Assembly (NCBI RefSeq): GCF_011043545.1
Contig: NZ_JAAKGP010000007.1
Span: 62,001-126,000 of the forward strand
Length of the DNA stretch: 64,000 nt
Direction of reading: 5' to 3'
From: Rhodobacter sp. SGA-6-6
Lineage (GTDB): Bacteria; Pseudomonadota; Alphaproteobacteria; Rhodobacterales; Rhodobacteraceae
This document shows, piece by piece, positions 51,309 through 59,251 of this stretch; the first letter of the stretch is position 1, and each line of letters starts with the position of its first letter. The notes beneath the pieces are model-generated. The model ran no database searches and was not told the DNA's origin. It saw only the letters and a list, made by a program, of their open reading frames with translations. The position numbers and the translations under genes were made by a program.

Positions 51309-51353
51309 GAAGCCTACAGTTTACCGCAACAGGCCGATCCGGGACCTGTGGCC

Positions 51354-51561
51354 GGGCGGGATCAGGCGAGGCACTGCCTCGCCCCGCCCGTGCGCGAGGG
51401 TTCGACCGGAGACTGTGGCAGCACGAAACCGGGAGAGGCCAGCGCCCGCCCGGGCGGGCGAGAAGCGCCCGCCGAGGGGCGGGCGGGCGCTGGCCGGGCC
51501 TTGGGGGCCCGGCCGGGAGGGTTGACAGGTTGCGCTATGGCGAAGGCGACGGCCTTCGCCA
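51354..51561 (+). repeat. 210-bp structured repeat, copy 3
   Basis: All four stem-loops are present: GCGAGGCA/TGCCTCGC, GGCCAGCGCCCG/CGGGCGCTGGCC, GGCCGGGCC/GGCCCGGCC, and a closing GGCGAAGGC/GCCTTCGCC with a different loop. It starts 46 nt after the dsbB-like gene. Confidence 0.87.
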
Positions 51562-51602
51562 GGGAAGCCGAGCAAGAAGGCGTGCCGGCGCTGCGAAGCC
51601 TC

Positions 51603-51623
51603 CGATTTTTCGCCGAAAAATCG
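51603..51623. terminator. TTTTCG-type palindrome before the dgt stop
   Basis: CGATTTTTCG/CGAAAAATCG around C, a perfect dyad with a T5/A5 run. It abuts the stop codon of the convergent dgt gene, the usual placement for this family. Confidence 0.65.
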
Positions 51624-52820
51624 CTACCCCGCCCGCACCACCGGCTCCACGCCCATCAGCCTGGCATGTTCCTGGATGGCGAAGCGATCGGTCATCCCGG
51701 CGACGTAATCCGCCACGACCCGCGCCAGTTGCGTCTCGTCCGCCGCCGCCTCGACATCGGCGCGCCATTCCTGCGGCAGCAGGCCCGGCTCCTTCAGGAA
51801 CAGCGGGAACAGGTCGTCCACCACCCGCGTCACCTGCGCCCGCACCTCCATCACCGTGGGGGCGCGATACATGCGGTGGAACAGGAAACTGCGCACCGCC
51901 TTCAGCTCCTGATACAGCGGCTTGGAGAAGCGGATGATCGTCGTCCCCATCTGGCGGATGTCGTCCACCGACTGCGGCTGCGCCGCCGCCAGCCGGTTCT
52001 GCGCCACCGCGATCACGTCCTCGACCATCCGGCCGAACACCCGCCGCAAGGCCTCGTGCCGCCGCCGCATCTTCTCCAGCCCGGGATAGAGCCGGTCGAC
52101 CTCCTCGAAGGCGGGGCCGGAGACCGGCAGTTCCATCAGGTCCTCCTCGGTGAAGAGGCCCGAGCGCAAGCCGTCGTGCAGGTCGTGGTGGGAATAGGCC
52201 ACGTCGTCGGCGATGGCGGCCACCTGCGCCTCGGCGCTGGCATGGGTGTCCAGCTCCAGATCCCAGGCCGCATTCACCTCGGCCAGGGCATAGGGCAGGT
52301 CGTCCGGGTCGTGGGCGTGCTTGGCGTCCGCATTGGGGCCGATGACCGGGCCGTTGTGCTTGGCGATGCCTTCCAGCGTTTCCCAGGTCAGGTTCAGCCC
52401 GTCGAAATCGGCATAATGCCGTTCCAGCCGCGTCACGATCCGCAACGCCTGTGCATTGTGGTCGAAGCCGCCATAGGGCGCCATCAGCCGGGCCAGCGCA
52501 TCCTCGCCGGTGTGGCCGAAGGGGGTGTGGCCGAGGTCGTGGGCCAGCGCCACCGCCTCGGCCAGGTCGGTGTTCAGCCCCAGCACCCCGGCGATGGTGC
52601 GCGCCACCTGCGCCACCTCGATCGAATGCGTCAGCCGGGTGCGGTAGTAATCGCCCTCATGCTCGACGAAGACCTGGGTCTTGTGCTTCAGCCGCCGGAA
52701 GGCCGAGGAATGGATGATCCGGTCGCGGTCGCGCTGGAACGGGCTGCGGAACGAGGACATGCCCTCGGGGAAGAGCCGCCCGCGCGAGGCGGAGGGCTGG
52801 CAGGCGAAGGGGGCGAGCAT
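51624..52820 (-). CDS. Deoxyguanosinetriphosphate triphosphohydrolase-like protein (Dgt, HD family)
   Basis: A 398-residue HD-domain dNTPase that hydrolyses dGTP (and in this group often other dNTPs) to nucleoside and triphosphate. Motifs are SPFQRDRDRIIHSSAFRRLK, YRTRLTHSIEVAQVAR, the HD core ALAHDLGHTPFGHTGEDAL, FDHNAQALRIVTRLE and AIADDVAYSHHDLHD, the last providing the final metal Asp. The ATG at 52820 fits the family start (MLAPFACQPSASRGRLFPE). It is divergent from erpA, a conserved pair in Rhodobacterales. Length fits the shorter alphaproteobacterial type. Confidence 0.93.
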   Translation of the reverse strand: MLAPFACQPSASRGRLFPEGMSSFRSPFQRDRDRIIHSSAFRRLKHKTQVFVEHEGDYYRTRLTHSIEVAQVARTIAGVLGLNTDLAEAVALAHDLGHTPFGHTGEDALARLMAPYGGFDHNAQALRIVTRLERHYADFDGLNLTWETLEGIAKHNGPVIGPNADAKHAHDPDDLPYALAEVNAAWDLELDTHASAEAQVAAIADDVAYSHHDLHDGLRSGLFTEEDLMELPVSGPAFEEVDRLYPGLEKMRRRHEALRRVFGRMVEDVIAVAQNRLAAAQPQSVDDIRQMGTTIIRFSKPLYQELKAVRSFLFHRMYRAPTVMEVRAQVTRVVDDLFPLFLKEPGLLPQEWRADVEAAADETQLARVVADYVAGMTDRFAIQEHARLMGVEPVVRAG

Positions 52821-52930
52821 CGGTCGGGTCCTCAGGGCACGCGCCGCTGCCGGGTGCGATCCGGGGGCGCTTGTCGTTTGCGTCTTTCTCCATATATGGG
52901 CAGAATGCAGGAAAGCCCACGGGAACAGCC

Positions 52931-53263
52931 ATGGAACTGACACTTCCCCCCCGCGTCACCGACCGCGCCTTCGCCCGGCTGGCCGAGATCGCCGACCTGA
53001 CCGGCGATGCCCGCCCGCTGCGGGTGGGCGTTTCGGGCGGCGGCTGCTCGGGGTTCCAATACGACATAAGGCTGGACGAGCCGGCCGCCGACGACATGGT
53101 GCTGGAGAAGGACGGGCAGAAGGTGCTGGTCGATCCGGTCTCGCTGCCCTTCCTGCAGAACGCGGTGATCGACTTCACCGACGAGCTGATCGGCGCCCGC
53201 TTCGTGGTGGAAAACCCCAACGCCAGCAGCTCCTGCGGCTGCGGCACCAGCTTCTCGATCTAG
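52931..53263 (+). CDS. erpA: Iron-sulfur cluster insertion protein ErpA / A-type carrier
   Basis: A 110-residue A-type Fe-S carrier. The three cluster-ligand cysteines are conserved: SGGGCSGFQYD (residue about 39), then SSCGCGTSFSI at the C-terminus (CxC). FTDELIGARFVVENPNA is the usual preceding segment. Such proteins deliver Fe-S clusters to apo-enzymes. ErpA rather than IscA is chosen because no isc or suf genes are near and the neighbouring dgt gene is a common partner; IscA cannot be excluded. The ATG at 52931 is the first in a sensible position. Confidence 0.88.
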   Translation: MELTLPPRVTDRAFARLAEIADLTGDARPLRVGVSGGGCSGFQYDIRLDEPAADDMVLEKDGQKVLVDPVSLPFLQNAVIDFTDELIGARFVVENPNASSSCGCGTSFSI

Positions 53264-53308
53264 GATCGGCATCCGGCACCGGAAGGGTTCTCGGCTTGGC
53301 CGGGTCTT

Positions 53309-53376
53309 GGCGGGGAGAACCCCGCCCTACGGGAACAGCCCGGCGAATCCGTCGTAGGGCGGGGTTCACCCCGCCA
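53309..53376. repeat. Double-hairpin repeat R2, copy A
   Basis: Hairpin one is GGCGGGG-AGAA-CCCCGCC and hairpin two is GGCGGGG-TTCA-CCCCGCC. The CCTACG and CGTAGG flanks make the two halves inverted copies of each other, so a large cruciform is also possible. It lies 45 nt after erpA and 15 nt before 210-bp repeat copy 4. Confidence 0.8.
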
Positions 53377-53391
53377 TTCCTTCGTATCCGC

Positions 53392-53604
53392 GGGCGGGAG
53401 AAGGCGAGGCACTGCCTCGCCCCCGCCCGTGCGCGACGGTAGCACCCGGAGACGCTGGCAGCCCAAGACCCCGGGAGGCCAGCGCCCGCCCGGGCGGGCG
53501 AGAAGCGCCCGCCGAGGGGCGGGCGGGCGCTGGCCGGGTGCTTGGGGCACCCGGCCGGGACAAGGGGAAGCGTTGCGCTGTGGCGAAGGCACGTGCCTTC
53601 GCCA
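53392..53604 (+). repeat. 210-bp structured repeat, copy 4
   Basis: It has the family stem-loops, but the third reads GGCCGGGTGC/GCACCCGGCC in place of GGCCGGGCC/GGCCCGGCC. Both strands of the stem have changed together and pairing is kept, which is evidence for selection on structure. It lies just downstream of R2 copy A. Confidence 0.88.
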
Positions 53605-53641
53605 GGGAGGCAGGGCAGGGCAAATCGTATGCCGCCCTCCG

Positions 53642-54439
53642 TCACCCCCGCAGCCGGTCGGCGATGAAGCGGTAGTAGCTGCGCCCCGCGCCCTCGGCGA
53701 CGAAGGCGGCGTTCAGGGCGATCTTGGCGCGGAACACCTGCGCCGCCGCCCGCGCCATCTCCGGCGGCAGCATCGCATCGGCCTCCAGCCGGGCGACATG
53801 CTCCAGATAGGCGGCATGGACCCGGACCGGAAAATCCGCGGCCGCGGTCACCCCCTGCCCGTTCATCCGCAGCCGATAGGGCGCGGCCCCGACCGGCAGG
53901 CAGCCGCCCCTCTGCGCCATCACCTGCAACATGTGAAGCACGTCCTGCGACAGCGCCTCGACGAAGGGCGGGCAGAGGCGCCGCGCCACCAGCCCGCGGA
54001 CCGAGGCGCCGCTGGCCGCCAGATCGGCGAAGCCGAGCCGCCGCAGGTCCTGCCACAGCTGCAGGATCACCGCGCCGCCCTCCTCCACCTCCAGCGCCGA
54101 GACCGCCGCGCCCTCCGCCCGCGCCTTCGGCAGCAGCGCGGCCAGCCAGCCCGGCGCCAGCAGGTCGTCGGCGTCGAGGCAGGCGACAAACGCCCCCCGC
54201 GCCCGCGCCAGCGCCCGGTTGCGTGCCGCGCCGGTGCCCGAGCCGACGATCCCGGTCACCGCCACCTGCACCGAGGGCAGGCCCGCCACCATGGCGCAGT
54301 CGCTGCCGTCGTCCGATTCGACCAGCACCTCCAGCCGCTCGGCCGGAAGCCCGCCCCGCAGGGCGGACTCCACGGCATCCCGCAGCGTGGCCCCGGCCCG
54401 GTAGGCCGGGATCAGCACCGAGACCAGCGGCTCCATCAT
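53642..54439 (-). CDS. Family 2 glycosyltransferase
   Basis: A 265-residue GT-A fold glycosyltransferase. The N-terminus is the GT2 start (PLVSVLIPAYRAGATLRDAV), the nucleotide-sugar region includes VESDDGSDCAMVAGL, and the metal motif is ACLDADDLLAPGW (DxD-type). The C-terminal third is helical (MARAAAQVFRAKIALNAAF). Acceptor and sugar are unknown, and no polysaccharide genes are near. The start is one of two adjacent ATGs (54439 or 54436) downstream of GGGAGGGG; an in-frame ATG at 54451 is also possible. It is divergent from exonuclease III. Confidence 0.85.
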   Translation of the reverse strand: MMEPLVSVLIPAYRAGATLRDAVESALRGGLPAERLEVLVESDDGSDCAMVAGLPSVQVAVTGIVGSGTGAARNRALARARGAFVACLDADDLLAPGWLAALLPKARAEGAAVSALEVEEGGAVILQLWQDLRRLGFADLAASGASVRGLVARRLCPPFVEALSQDVLHMLQVMAQRGGCLPVGAAPYRLRMNGQGVTAAADFPVRVHAAYLEHVARLEADAMLPPEMARAAAQVFRAKIALNAAFVAEGAGRSYYRFIADRLRG

Positions 54440-54516
54440 CCCCTCCCTCATGGCGGTGAACCTTGCCCTTCCCGGCCGCGCCCGGCAAGATGCGGGCCAG
54501 AACCGGAGCACAGCGC

Positions 54517-55308
54517 ATGAAGATCGCCACATTCAACATCAACGGCATCAAGGCGCGGATCGAGGCGCTGCCGCGCTGGCTGGAAGACGCGAAGCCCGAC
54601 GTGGCCTGCCTGCAGGAGATCAAGTGCCAGGACGAGGCCTTCCCGCGCGCGATGTTCGAGGACATGGGCTACAATGTGGAGACCCATGGCCAGAAAAGCT
54701 TCAACGGCGTGGCGATCCTGTCGCGATACCCGCTGGAGGACGTGGTGCGCGGCCTGCCCCCGCTTCATCCGGGCGACGACGGCGACGACCATGCCCGCTG
54801 GATCGAGGCCACGGTGACCGGCCGGCGGGCGGTGCGGGTCTGCGGGCTCTACCTGCCGAACGGCAACCCGGCGCCGGGGCCGAAATACGACTACAAGCTG
54901 GCCTGGATGGCGCGGATGGAGGCGCGGGTGCGCGCGCTGATGGCCGAGGAGATGCCCGTGGTCTTCCTCGGCGACTACAACGTCATCCCGCAGCCCGAGG
55001 ATGCCGCCCGGCCGCAGGCCTGGGTGACCGATGCGCTGTTCCTGCCGGAAAGCCGCGCCGCGCTGCGCCGGATGGTGAATCTCGGCCTGACCGACGCCAT
55101 CCGCAGCCGCGACCCGCGGCCGGGGGTCTATACCTTCTGGGACTACCAGGCCAATTCCTGGGAACGCGGCAACGGCATCCGCATCGACCACCTGATGCTG
55201 ACCCCGCAGGCAGCCGACCTGTTGCAGGAGGCCGGGGTCGACCGGCAGGTGCGGGCGGGCGACAAGCCCTCGGACCATGTGCCGGCCTGGGTCGAGCTGG
55301 ATGCCTGA
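54517..55308 (+). CDS. xth: Exodeoxyribonuclease III
   Basis: A 263-residue AP endonuclease/3'-exonuclease of the EEP superfamily for base excision repair. Motifs are IATFNINGIKARIEAL (Asn of the metal site), ACLQEIKCQDEAFP (catalytic Glu), LYLPNGNPAPGPKYDYKL, FLGDYNVIPQPEDA (Asp/Asn), FWDYQANSWERGNGIRIDHL, and the catalytic His in DKPSDHVPAWVELD. All active-site residues are present. The ATG at 54517 is 11 nt after GGAG and gives the standard start. It overlaps the next gene by 8 nt. Confidence 0.95.
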   Translation: MKIATFNINGIKARIEALPRWLEDAKPDVACLQEIKCQDEAFPRAMFEDMGYNVETHGQKSFNGVAILSRYPLEDVVRGLPPLHPGDDGDDHARWIEATVTGRRAVRVCGLYLPNGNPAPGPKYDYKLAWMARMEARVRALMAEEMPVVFLGDYNVIPQPEDAARPQAWVTDALFLPESRAALRRMVNLGLTDAIRSRDPRPGVYTFWDYQANSWERGNGIRIDHLMLTPQAADLLQEAGVDRQVRAGDKPSDHVPAWVELDA

Positions 55309-56149
55309 CCTGCCCCGCCCCGATCTTCCGCGCCCCGGCGCCGCGGTCTACCTGTCCGACTTGGCCGAGGTTCCCGGCCTGCGCCGCTGGATCGACGGGC
55401 GCGACGTGGAGATCCGCGATTTCATCGCCCTCGGCGCCTTGCAGGGCGACGGCTGGCGCGGGATCGCCGCCCGGGTGAGGGCGGAATTCGCCGGCCATTC
55501 CGGCCGGATCGGCCTGCACGGCCCCTTCCTCGGCTTCGCCCTCGACCAGCCGGACCCGGAGCTGCGCGCCATCGTGCAGGCCCGGATGCTGGCGGCGCTG
55601 GCGGCGCTGGAGGTCTTCTGCGGCGGGCGGCAGGGCCATATGGTGCTGCACAGCCCCTTCACCACCTGGTCCGGCTTCAACCGCGGCACCGAGATGGACG
55701 ACCAGCGGGGCATCACCTCCCGCACGCTGGAGGTGCTGGCCCCGGTGGTGCGGCGGGCCGAGGAGACCGGCGCGACGCTGGTGATCGAGAACTGCGAGGA
55801 CCGCGACCCGATGGAGCGGGTCGACCTGGCCCGCGCCTTCGGATCGGCCGCGGTGCGGGTCTCGCTGGACACCGGGCACGCGGAATATGCCCATGGCTCC
55901 ACCGGGGCGCCGCCGGTCGATGCTTATGTCCGAGCGGCCGGGGCGCTGCTGGCGCATGTGCACCTGCAGGATGCCGATGGCGTGGCCGACCGGCATTGGG
56001 CGCTCGGCCGCGGCAGCATCCGCTGGCACGGGGTGTTCCTGGCGCTGCGGGAACTGCCGGAGATGCCGCGGCTGATCATCGAGATGGCGCAGGCAAAGGA
56101 CATCCTGGTCTCGGCCCGGTTCCTCGAAAGCGAGGGGCTGGCGGGCTGA
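55301..56149 (+). CDS. Sugar phosphate isomerase/epimerase-like TIM-barrel protein
   Basis: A 282-residue protein of the AP endonuclease 2 / xylose isomerase-like TIM-barrel superfamily. Likely metal ligands are the His of GLHGPFLGFALD and MVLHSPFTTW, the Glu of LVIENCEDRD, VSLDTGHAEYAHG (Asp, His), and HVHLQDADG. The first 20 residues (MPDLPRPDLPRPG) form a proline-rich leader. Overlap with exonuclease III suggests co-transcription, possibly a DNA repair link, but sugar isomerase members are far more numerous. Not recognised more closely; it is not IolE by visible motifs. A palindrome follows the stop. Confidence 0.8.
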   Translation: MPDLPRPDLPRPGAAVYLSDLAEVPGLRRWIDGRDVEIRDFIALGALQGDGWRGIAARVRAEFAGHSGRIGLHGPFLGFALDQPDPELRAIVQARMLAALAALEVFCGGRQGHMVLHSPFTTWSGFNRGTEMDDQRGITSRTLEVLAPVVRRAEETGATLVIENCEDRDPMERVDLARAFGSAAVRVSLDTGHAEYAHGSTGAPPVDAYVRAAGALLAHVHLQDADGVADRHWALGRGSIRWHGVFLALRELPEMPRLIIEMAQAKDILVSARFLESEGLAG

Positions 56150-56154
56150 GCGCA

Positions 56155-56175
56155 CGGATTTTCGTCGAAAATCCG
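56155..56175. terminator. TTTTCG-type palindrome between convergent genes
   Basis: CGGATTTTCG/CGAAAATCCG around T, a perfect 10-bp dyad. It lies 5 nt after the TIM-barrel gene stop and 4 nt before the convergent monooxygenase stop. The arms are identical to those at 24723 and 30154. Confidence 0.68.
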
Positions 56176-56179
56176 CCCC

Positions 56180-57367
56180 TTACCCGCCCTTGGTCACGTC
56201 GTGGCCGTAAAGCCAGTCGAACCGCGACAGCGCCGCCCCAGGGGCGACCTTGCCCATGATCCGCAGCCCGGTATGGGCCAGGCTGCGCATCGCCCCCGAC
56301 AGGTGATAGGCCCGGGCGTTGCTGTTCGCTGCCTCGACGATCCGCGCCGCCCGCGGCCCGCGGCCCGACTGGTAGACCCGCAGCGCCGCCGGCAGCGTCT
56401 CGTGCCGGGCCAGCGCATCGGCCAGCACCCAGGCATCCTCCAGCCCCATGCTGGCGCCCTGCGCCAGGAAGGGCAGCGTCGGATGGGCGGCGTCGCCGAG
56501 GATCGCCACCGCGCCCTCGGGCAGCACCCGGAACCAGCTTTTCGCCACCGGATGGCGGAACAGGCCCCAGAGCCAGACATCCTCCACCTGCTCCAGCCAG
56601 CCGCGCACCCGCGGGCCGAAGCGCTCGAAGGCCAGCCGCAGTTCCATCGGGTCGTCGCGCAGCGACCAGCCCTCCTCGGCCCAGCGGCGGCGCTCCTCGA
56701 CCGCGACGATGTTGCGCAGCGTGCCGCCGCGCAGGGGATAGCTGACCAGATGGCGCCCCGGGCCCATATGGACCTCGGCCACGGCTTCGGCCCCGGGCTC
56801 GCAGGGGATCAGCGCCCGCCAGGCGACCTGATGGGTGAAGAAGGGCGCGTCCTCGCCGTTCAGCGCCCGGCGGGTCGGCGACTGCAACCCGTCGGCGCCG
56901 AGCAGGAGGCCCGCCTCGATCTCGGCCCCGGTGGACATCACCAGCTTCGGCCGCGGGCCGGTGAGGTCCACCCGGTCGGCCTTCTGCAACAGCCGCAGTT
57001 CCGCCCCCGCCGCGCGGGCGCCGTCCAGCAAGAACTGGATCAGGTCGGCCCGGTGCAGGAAGTGATAGCCCTGGTCGGGCCGCAGCTTCGCCACCTCCAG
57101 CCGCGTCACCACCGCGCCGTCGCGGCCGTCGCGCAGTTCCACCGCCACCGCGCGGGTGGAGGCCGCCTCCAGCGCCTCGCCGAGGCCGAGCGCCTTCAGC
57201 ACCGCAGCACCATTGGGGCTGATCTGCAGCCCGGCGCCGACCTCGCGGACCGCATCCGCCTGTTCCAGAACCGTGACCTTCGCCCCGCGCAGCGCCAGCG
57301 CCCGCGCGGCGGCAAGCCCGGCGACGCCGGCGCCCAGGATGAAGACGGGTTGCCCGAGTGGCGTCAT
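56180..57367 (-). CDS. FAD-dependent monooxygenase (salicylate hydroxylase-like)
   Basis: A 395-residue class A flavin monooxygenase. FAD-binding motifs are VFILGAGVAGLAAARALALRG (residues 8-28, truncated here to the GxGxxG core GAGVAG), the DG motif in LLLGADGLQSPTRRAL, and the GD motif VAILGDAAHPTLPFLAQGA. ISPNGAAVLKALGL is typical of the salicylate/3-hydroxybenzoate hydroxylase group. No partner dioxygenase or reductase lies nearby, so the substrate is unknown. The ATG at 57367 follows a GGGG stretch. A strong terminator separates it from dksA upstream. Confidence 0.88.
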   Translation of the reverse strand: MTPLGQPVFILGAGVAGLAAARALALRGAKVTVLEQADAVREVGAGLQISPNGAAVLKALGLGEALEAASTRAVAVELRDGRDGAVVTRLEVAKLRPDQGYHFLHRADLIQFLLDGARAAGAELRLLQKADRVDLTGPRPKLVMSTGAEIEAGLLLGADGLQSPTRRALNGEDAPFFTHQVAWRALIPCEPGAEAVAEVHMGPGRHLVSYPLRGGTLRNIVAVEERRRWAEEGWSLRDDPMELRLAFERFGPRVRGWLEQVEDVWLWGLFRHPVAKSWFRVLPEGAVAILGDAAHPTLPFLAQGASMGLEDAWVLADALARHETLPAALRVYQSGRGPRAARIVEAANSNARAYHLSGAMRSLAHTGLRIMGKVAPGAALSRFDWLYGHDVTKGG

Positions 57368-57381
57368 GTTGCCCCGAAATG

Positions 57382-57407
57382 AAAACGCCGGGCCAAATCG
57401 CCCGGCG
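57382..57407 (-). terminator. Intrinsic terminator after dksA
   Basis: On the minus strand CGCCGGGC and GCCCGGCG form a perfect 8-bp stem with a 6-nt loop, followed directly by TTTTCATTTC. It lies 52 nt after the dksA stop and upstream of the monooxygenase gene. Confidence 0.85.
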
Positions 57408-57459
57408 CATGTTCCACAGCCGGCCCGCGCGGCGCAAGTCCCCGCGGTGCCGCATGAAT

Positions 57460-57933
57460 TCAATCGTCGCGGTGCACCTTCTCGCGCCGCTCGTGGCGCT
57501 CCTGCGCCTCCAGCGTCATGGTGGCGATGGGGCGGGCGTCCAGCCGCTTCAGGCTGATCGGCTCTCCGGTCATCTCGCAATAGCCGTATTCGCCGTTCTC
57601 GATCCGCCGCAGCGCCGCATCGATCTTGGCCACCAGCTTGCGCTGCCGGTCGCGGGTGCGCAGTTCCAGCGCGCGGTCGGTCTCCTCGCTGGCGCGGTCG
57701 GCCAGGTCGGGGACGTTGCGGGCCGAGTCCTGCAGGTTCTCGATGGTCTCCGACGATTGCTCCAGCAGTTCCTGCTTCCAGATGATCAGCTTGCGGCGGA
57801 AGTATTCGAGCTGTCTGTCGTTCATGAAGGGTTCGTCTTCGGCGGGACGGTAGTCGTCGGGCAGAAACACTTCCGGCTTCATCGCAGCACTCTCTCTCTT
57901 GTCGGGTCGCTCCGACAGGCTGGCATCTGTCAT
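57460..57933 (-). CDS. dksA: RNA polymerase-binding transcription factor DksA, single-cysteine type
   Basis: A 157-residue DksA/TraR-family regulator that binds the secondary channel of RNA polymerase and acts with ppGpp. The coiled coil carries the tip motif DLADRAS (DxxDxA), needed for function. The usual four-Cys zinc finger is reduced: YGYCEMTGEPISLKRLDARP keeps one Cys, and the second CxxC is replaced by MTLEAQ. Similar loss is known in Rhodobacter DksA. The start at 57933 follows AGGAG; the ATG at 57882 (MKPEVFLPDDY) is the N-terminus seen in many homologues and could be the real start. A strong terminator follows. Confidence 0.92.
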   Translation of the reverse strand: MTDASLSERPDKRESAAMKPEVFLPDDYRPAEDEPFMNDRQLEYFRRKLIIWKQELLEQSSETIENLQDSARNVPDLADRASEETDRALELRTRDRQRKLVAKIDAALRRIENGEYGYCEMTGEPISLKRLDARPIATMTLEAQERHERREKVHRDD

Positions 57934-58054
57934 GGCGCGCTCCTGTTGGGCCGGGCATGTAGCGCAAGCGCCGGGGATTGTCACTAGCGGTTGCGACAAA
58001 TTGAAGGCGCGGCTAGGGTCCGCCCCGCCTTCCCTCCAGAGCCCTGATGCACCG

Positions 58055-58894
58055 ATGAAATTCGCCTCCACCGATTCCTATGTCGCCGATGCCGCCCTTG
58101 CCGTGGCGGTGAACGCCGCCGTCACGCTGGAACGCCCGCTCCTGGTGAAGGGCGAGCCGGGGACGGGCAAGACCGAGCTGGCGCGGCAGGTCGCCGCTTC
58201 GCTGGGCCTGCCCTTCCTGGAGTGGAACGTGAAGTCCACCACCAAGGCGCAGCAGGGCCTCTATGAATATGACGCCGTGTCCCGCCTGCGCGACAGCCAG
58301 CTGGGCGAGGCCCGGGTCCACGACGTGGCCAACTACATCCGCAAGGGCAAGCTCTGGCAGGCCTTCGAGGCGCCGGGCCGGGTGGTGCTGCTGATCGACG
58401 AGATCGACAAGGCCGACATCGAGTTTCCCAACGACCTGCTGCAGGAACTGGACCGGATGGAATTCCACGTCTACGAGACCGGCGAGACGGTGAAAGCCCT
58501 GCACCGTCCGGTGGTCATCATCACCTCGAACAACGAGAAGGAGTTGCCCGACGCCTTCCTGCGCCGCTGCTTCTTCCACTACATCCGCTTCCCCGACCCC
58601 GAGGTGCTGGCCGCCATCGTCCGCCTGCATTTCCCCGGCATCAAGGAGAAGCTGCTGGCCACCGCGCTGGCGCAGTTCTTCGAGATCCGCGAGACGCCGG
58701 GGCTGAAGAAGAAGCCCTCCACCAGCGAGGTGCTGGACTGGCTGAAGCTGATCCTGGCCGAGGATCTGTCGCCCGAGGACCTGCGGCGGGATGCGAAGGA
58801 CGCCCTGCCCCGGCTGCACGGCGCGCTGCTGAAGAACGAGCAGGACGTGCAGCTGTTCGAGCGGCTGGCCTTCCTGGCCCGCGGGCAGCGGTAG
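58055..58894 (+). CDS. MoxR family AAA+ ATPase
   Basis: A 279-residue AAA+ ATPase of the MoxR group. Walker A is LLVKGEPGTGKTELARQVA (residues about 29-47), Walker B is VVLLIDEIDKADIEFPNDLL, sensor 1 is VVIITSNNEKELPDAFLRRC, which includes the arginine finger, and the C-terminal lid is helical. These ATPases work with VWA-domain partners to remodel or load metal into target complexes. The likely partner is the VWA gene at 61546-62727, which is separated by a repeat, a lipoprotein and a small membrane protein gene. The ATG at 58055 gives the standard MKFASTDSYV start. Confidence 0.92.
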   Translation: MKFASTDSYVADAALAVAVNAAVTLERPLLVKGEPGTGKTELARQVAASLGLPFLEWNVKSTTKAQQGLYEYDAVSRLRDSQLGEARVHDVANYIRKGKLWQAFEAPGRVVLLIDEIDKADIEFPNDLLQELDRMEFHVYETGETVKALHRPVVIITSNNEKELPDAFLRRCFFHYIRFPDPEVLAAIVRLHFPGIKEKLLATALAQFFEIRETPGLKKKPSTSEVLDWLKLILAEDLSPEDLRRDAKDALPRLHGALLKNEQDVQLFERLAFLARGQR

Positions 58895-58924
58895 GGCGGA
58901 CGGGCGGACGGACGAACGGCGGCC

Positions 58925-59134
58925 GGGCGGAAAAGGCGAGGCATTGCCTCGCCCCCCGCCCGTGCGAACGGGTTCGCCCGGAAACGCTGGCAGCCCTGAA
59001 CCCGGAGAGGCCAGCGCCCGACCCGGCGGGCGAGAAGCGCCCGCCGGGGGCGGGGCGGGCGCTGGCCGGGCCTTTGGGGCCCGGCCGGTCTAGGCTGAAC
59101 CGTTGCGCCGTGGCGAAGGCACACGCCTTCGCCA
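58925..59134 (+). repeat. 210-bp structured repeat, copy 5
   Basis: It has the four family stem-loops; the first has T instead of C in the centre (GCGAGGCATTGCCTCGC). The long second arm pair is slightly rearranged, as in copy 6. It starts 30 nt after the MoxR gene. Confidence 0.86.
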
Positions 59135-59195
59135 AGACAAGGTTAACTGTCATACCCCTGCAAGCGCCAATCCCCTTTCGGAGGCCGGCCGGAAC

Positions 59196-59251
59196 GGCGG
59201 GGTGAACCCCGCCCTACGGGTGGCCCGAGTAGGGCGGGGTTCACCCCGCCA
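59196..59251. repeat. Double-hairpin repeat R2, copy B
   Basis: Two hairpins, GGCGGGG-TGAA-CCCCGCC and GGCGGGG-TTCA-CCCCGCC, are joined by a short CTACGGG-to-TAGG linker. The halves are inverted copies of each other. It lies 61 nt after 210-bp repeat copy 5. Confidence 0.8.

Noticed and set aside
55301-56149. IolE (inosose dehydratase) to complete the inositol pathway
   Set aside because: It is a TIM-barrel of the same broad superfamily, but it is 34 kb from the iol genes, lies in an operon with exonuclease III and lacks features I would use to call IolE.
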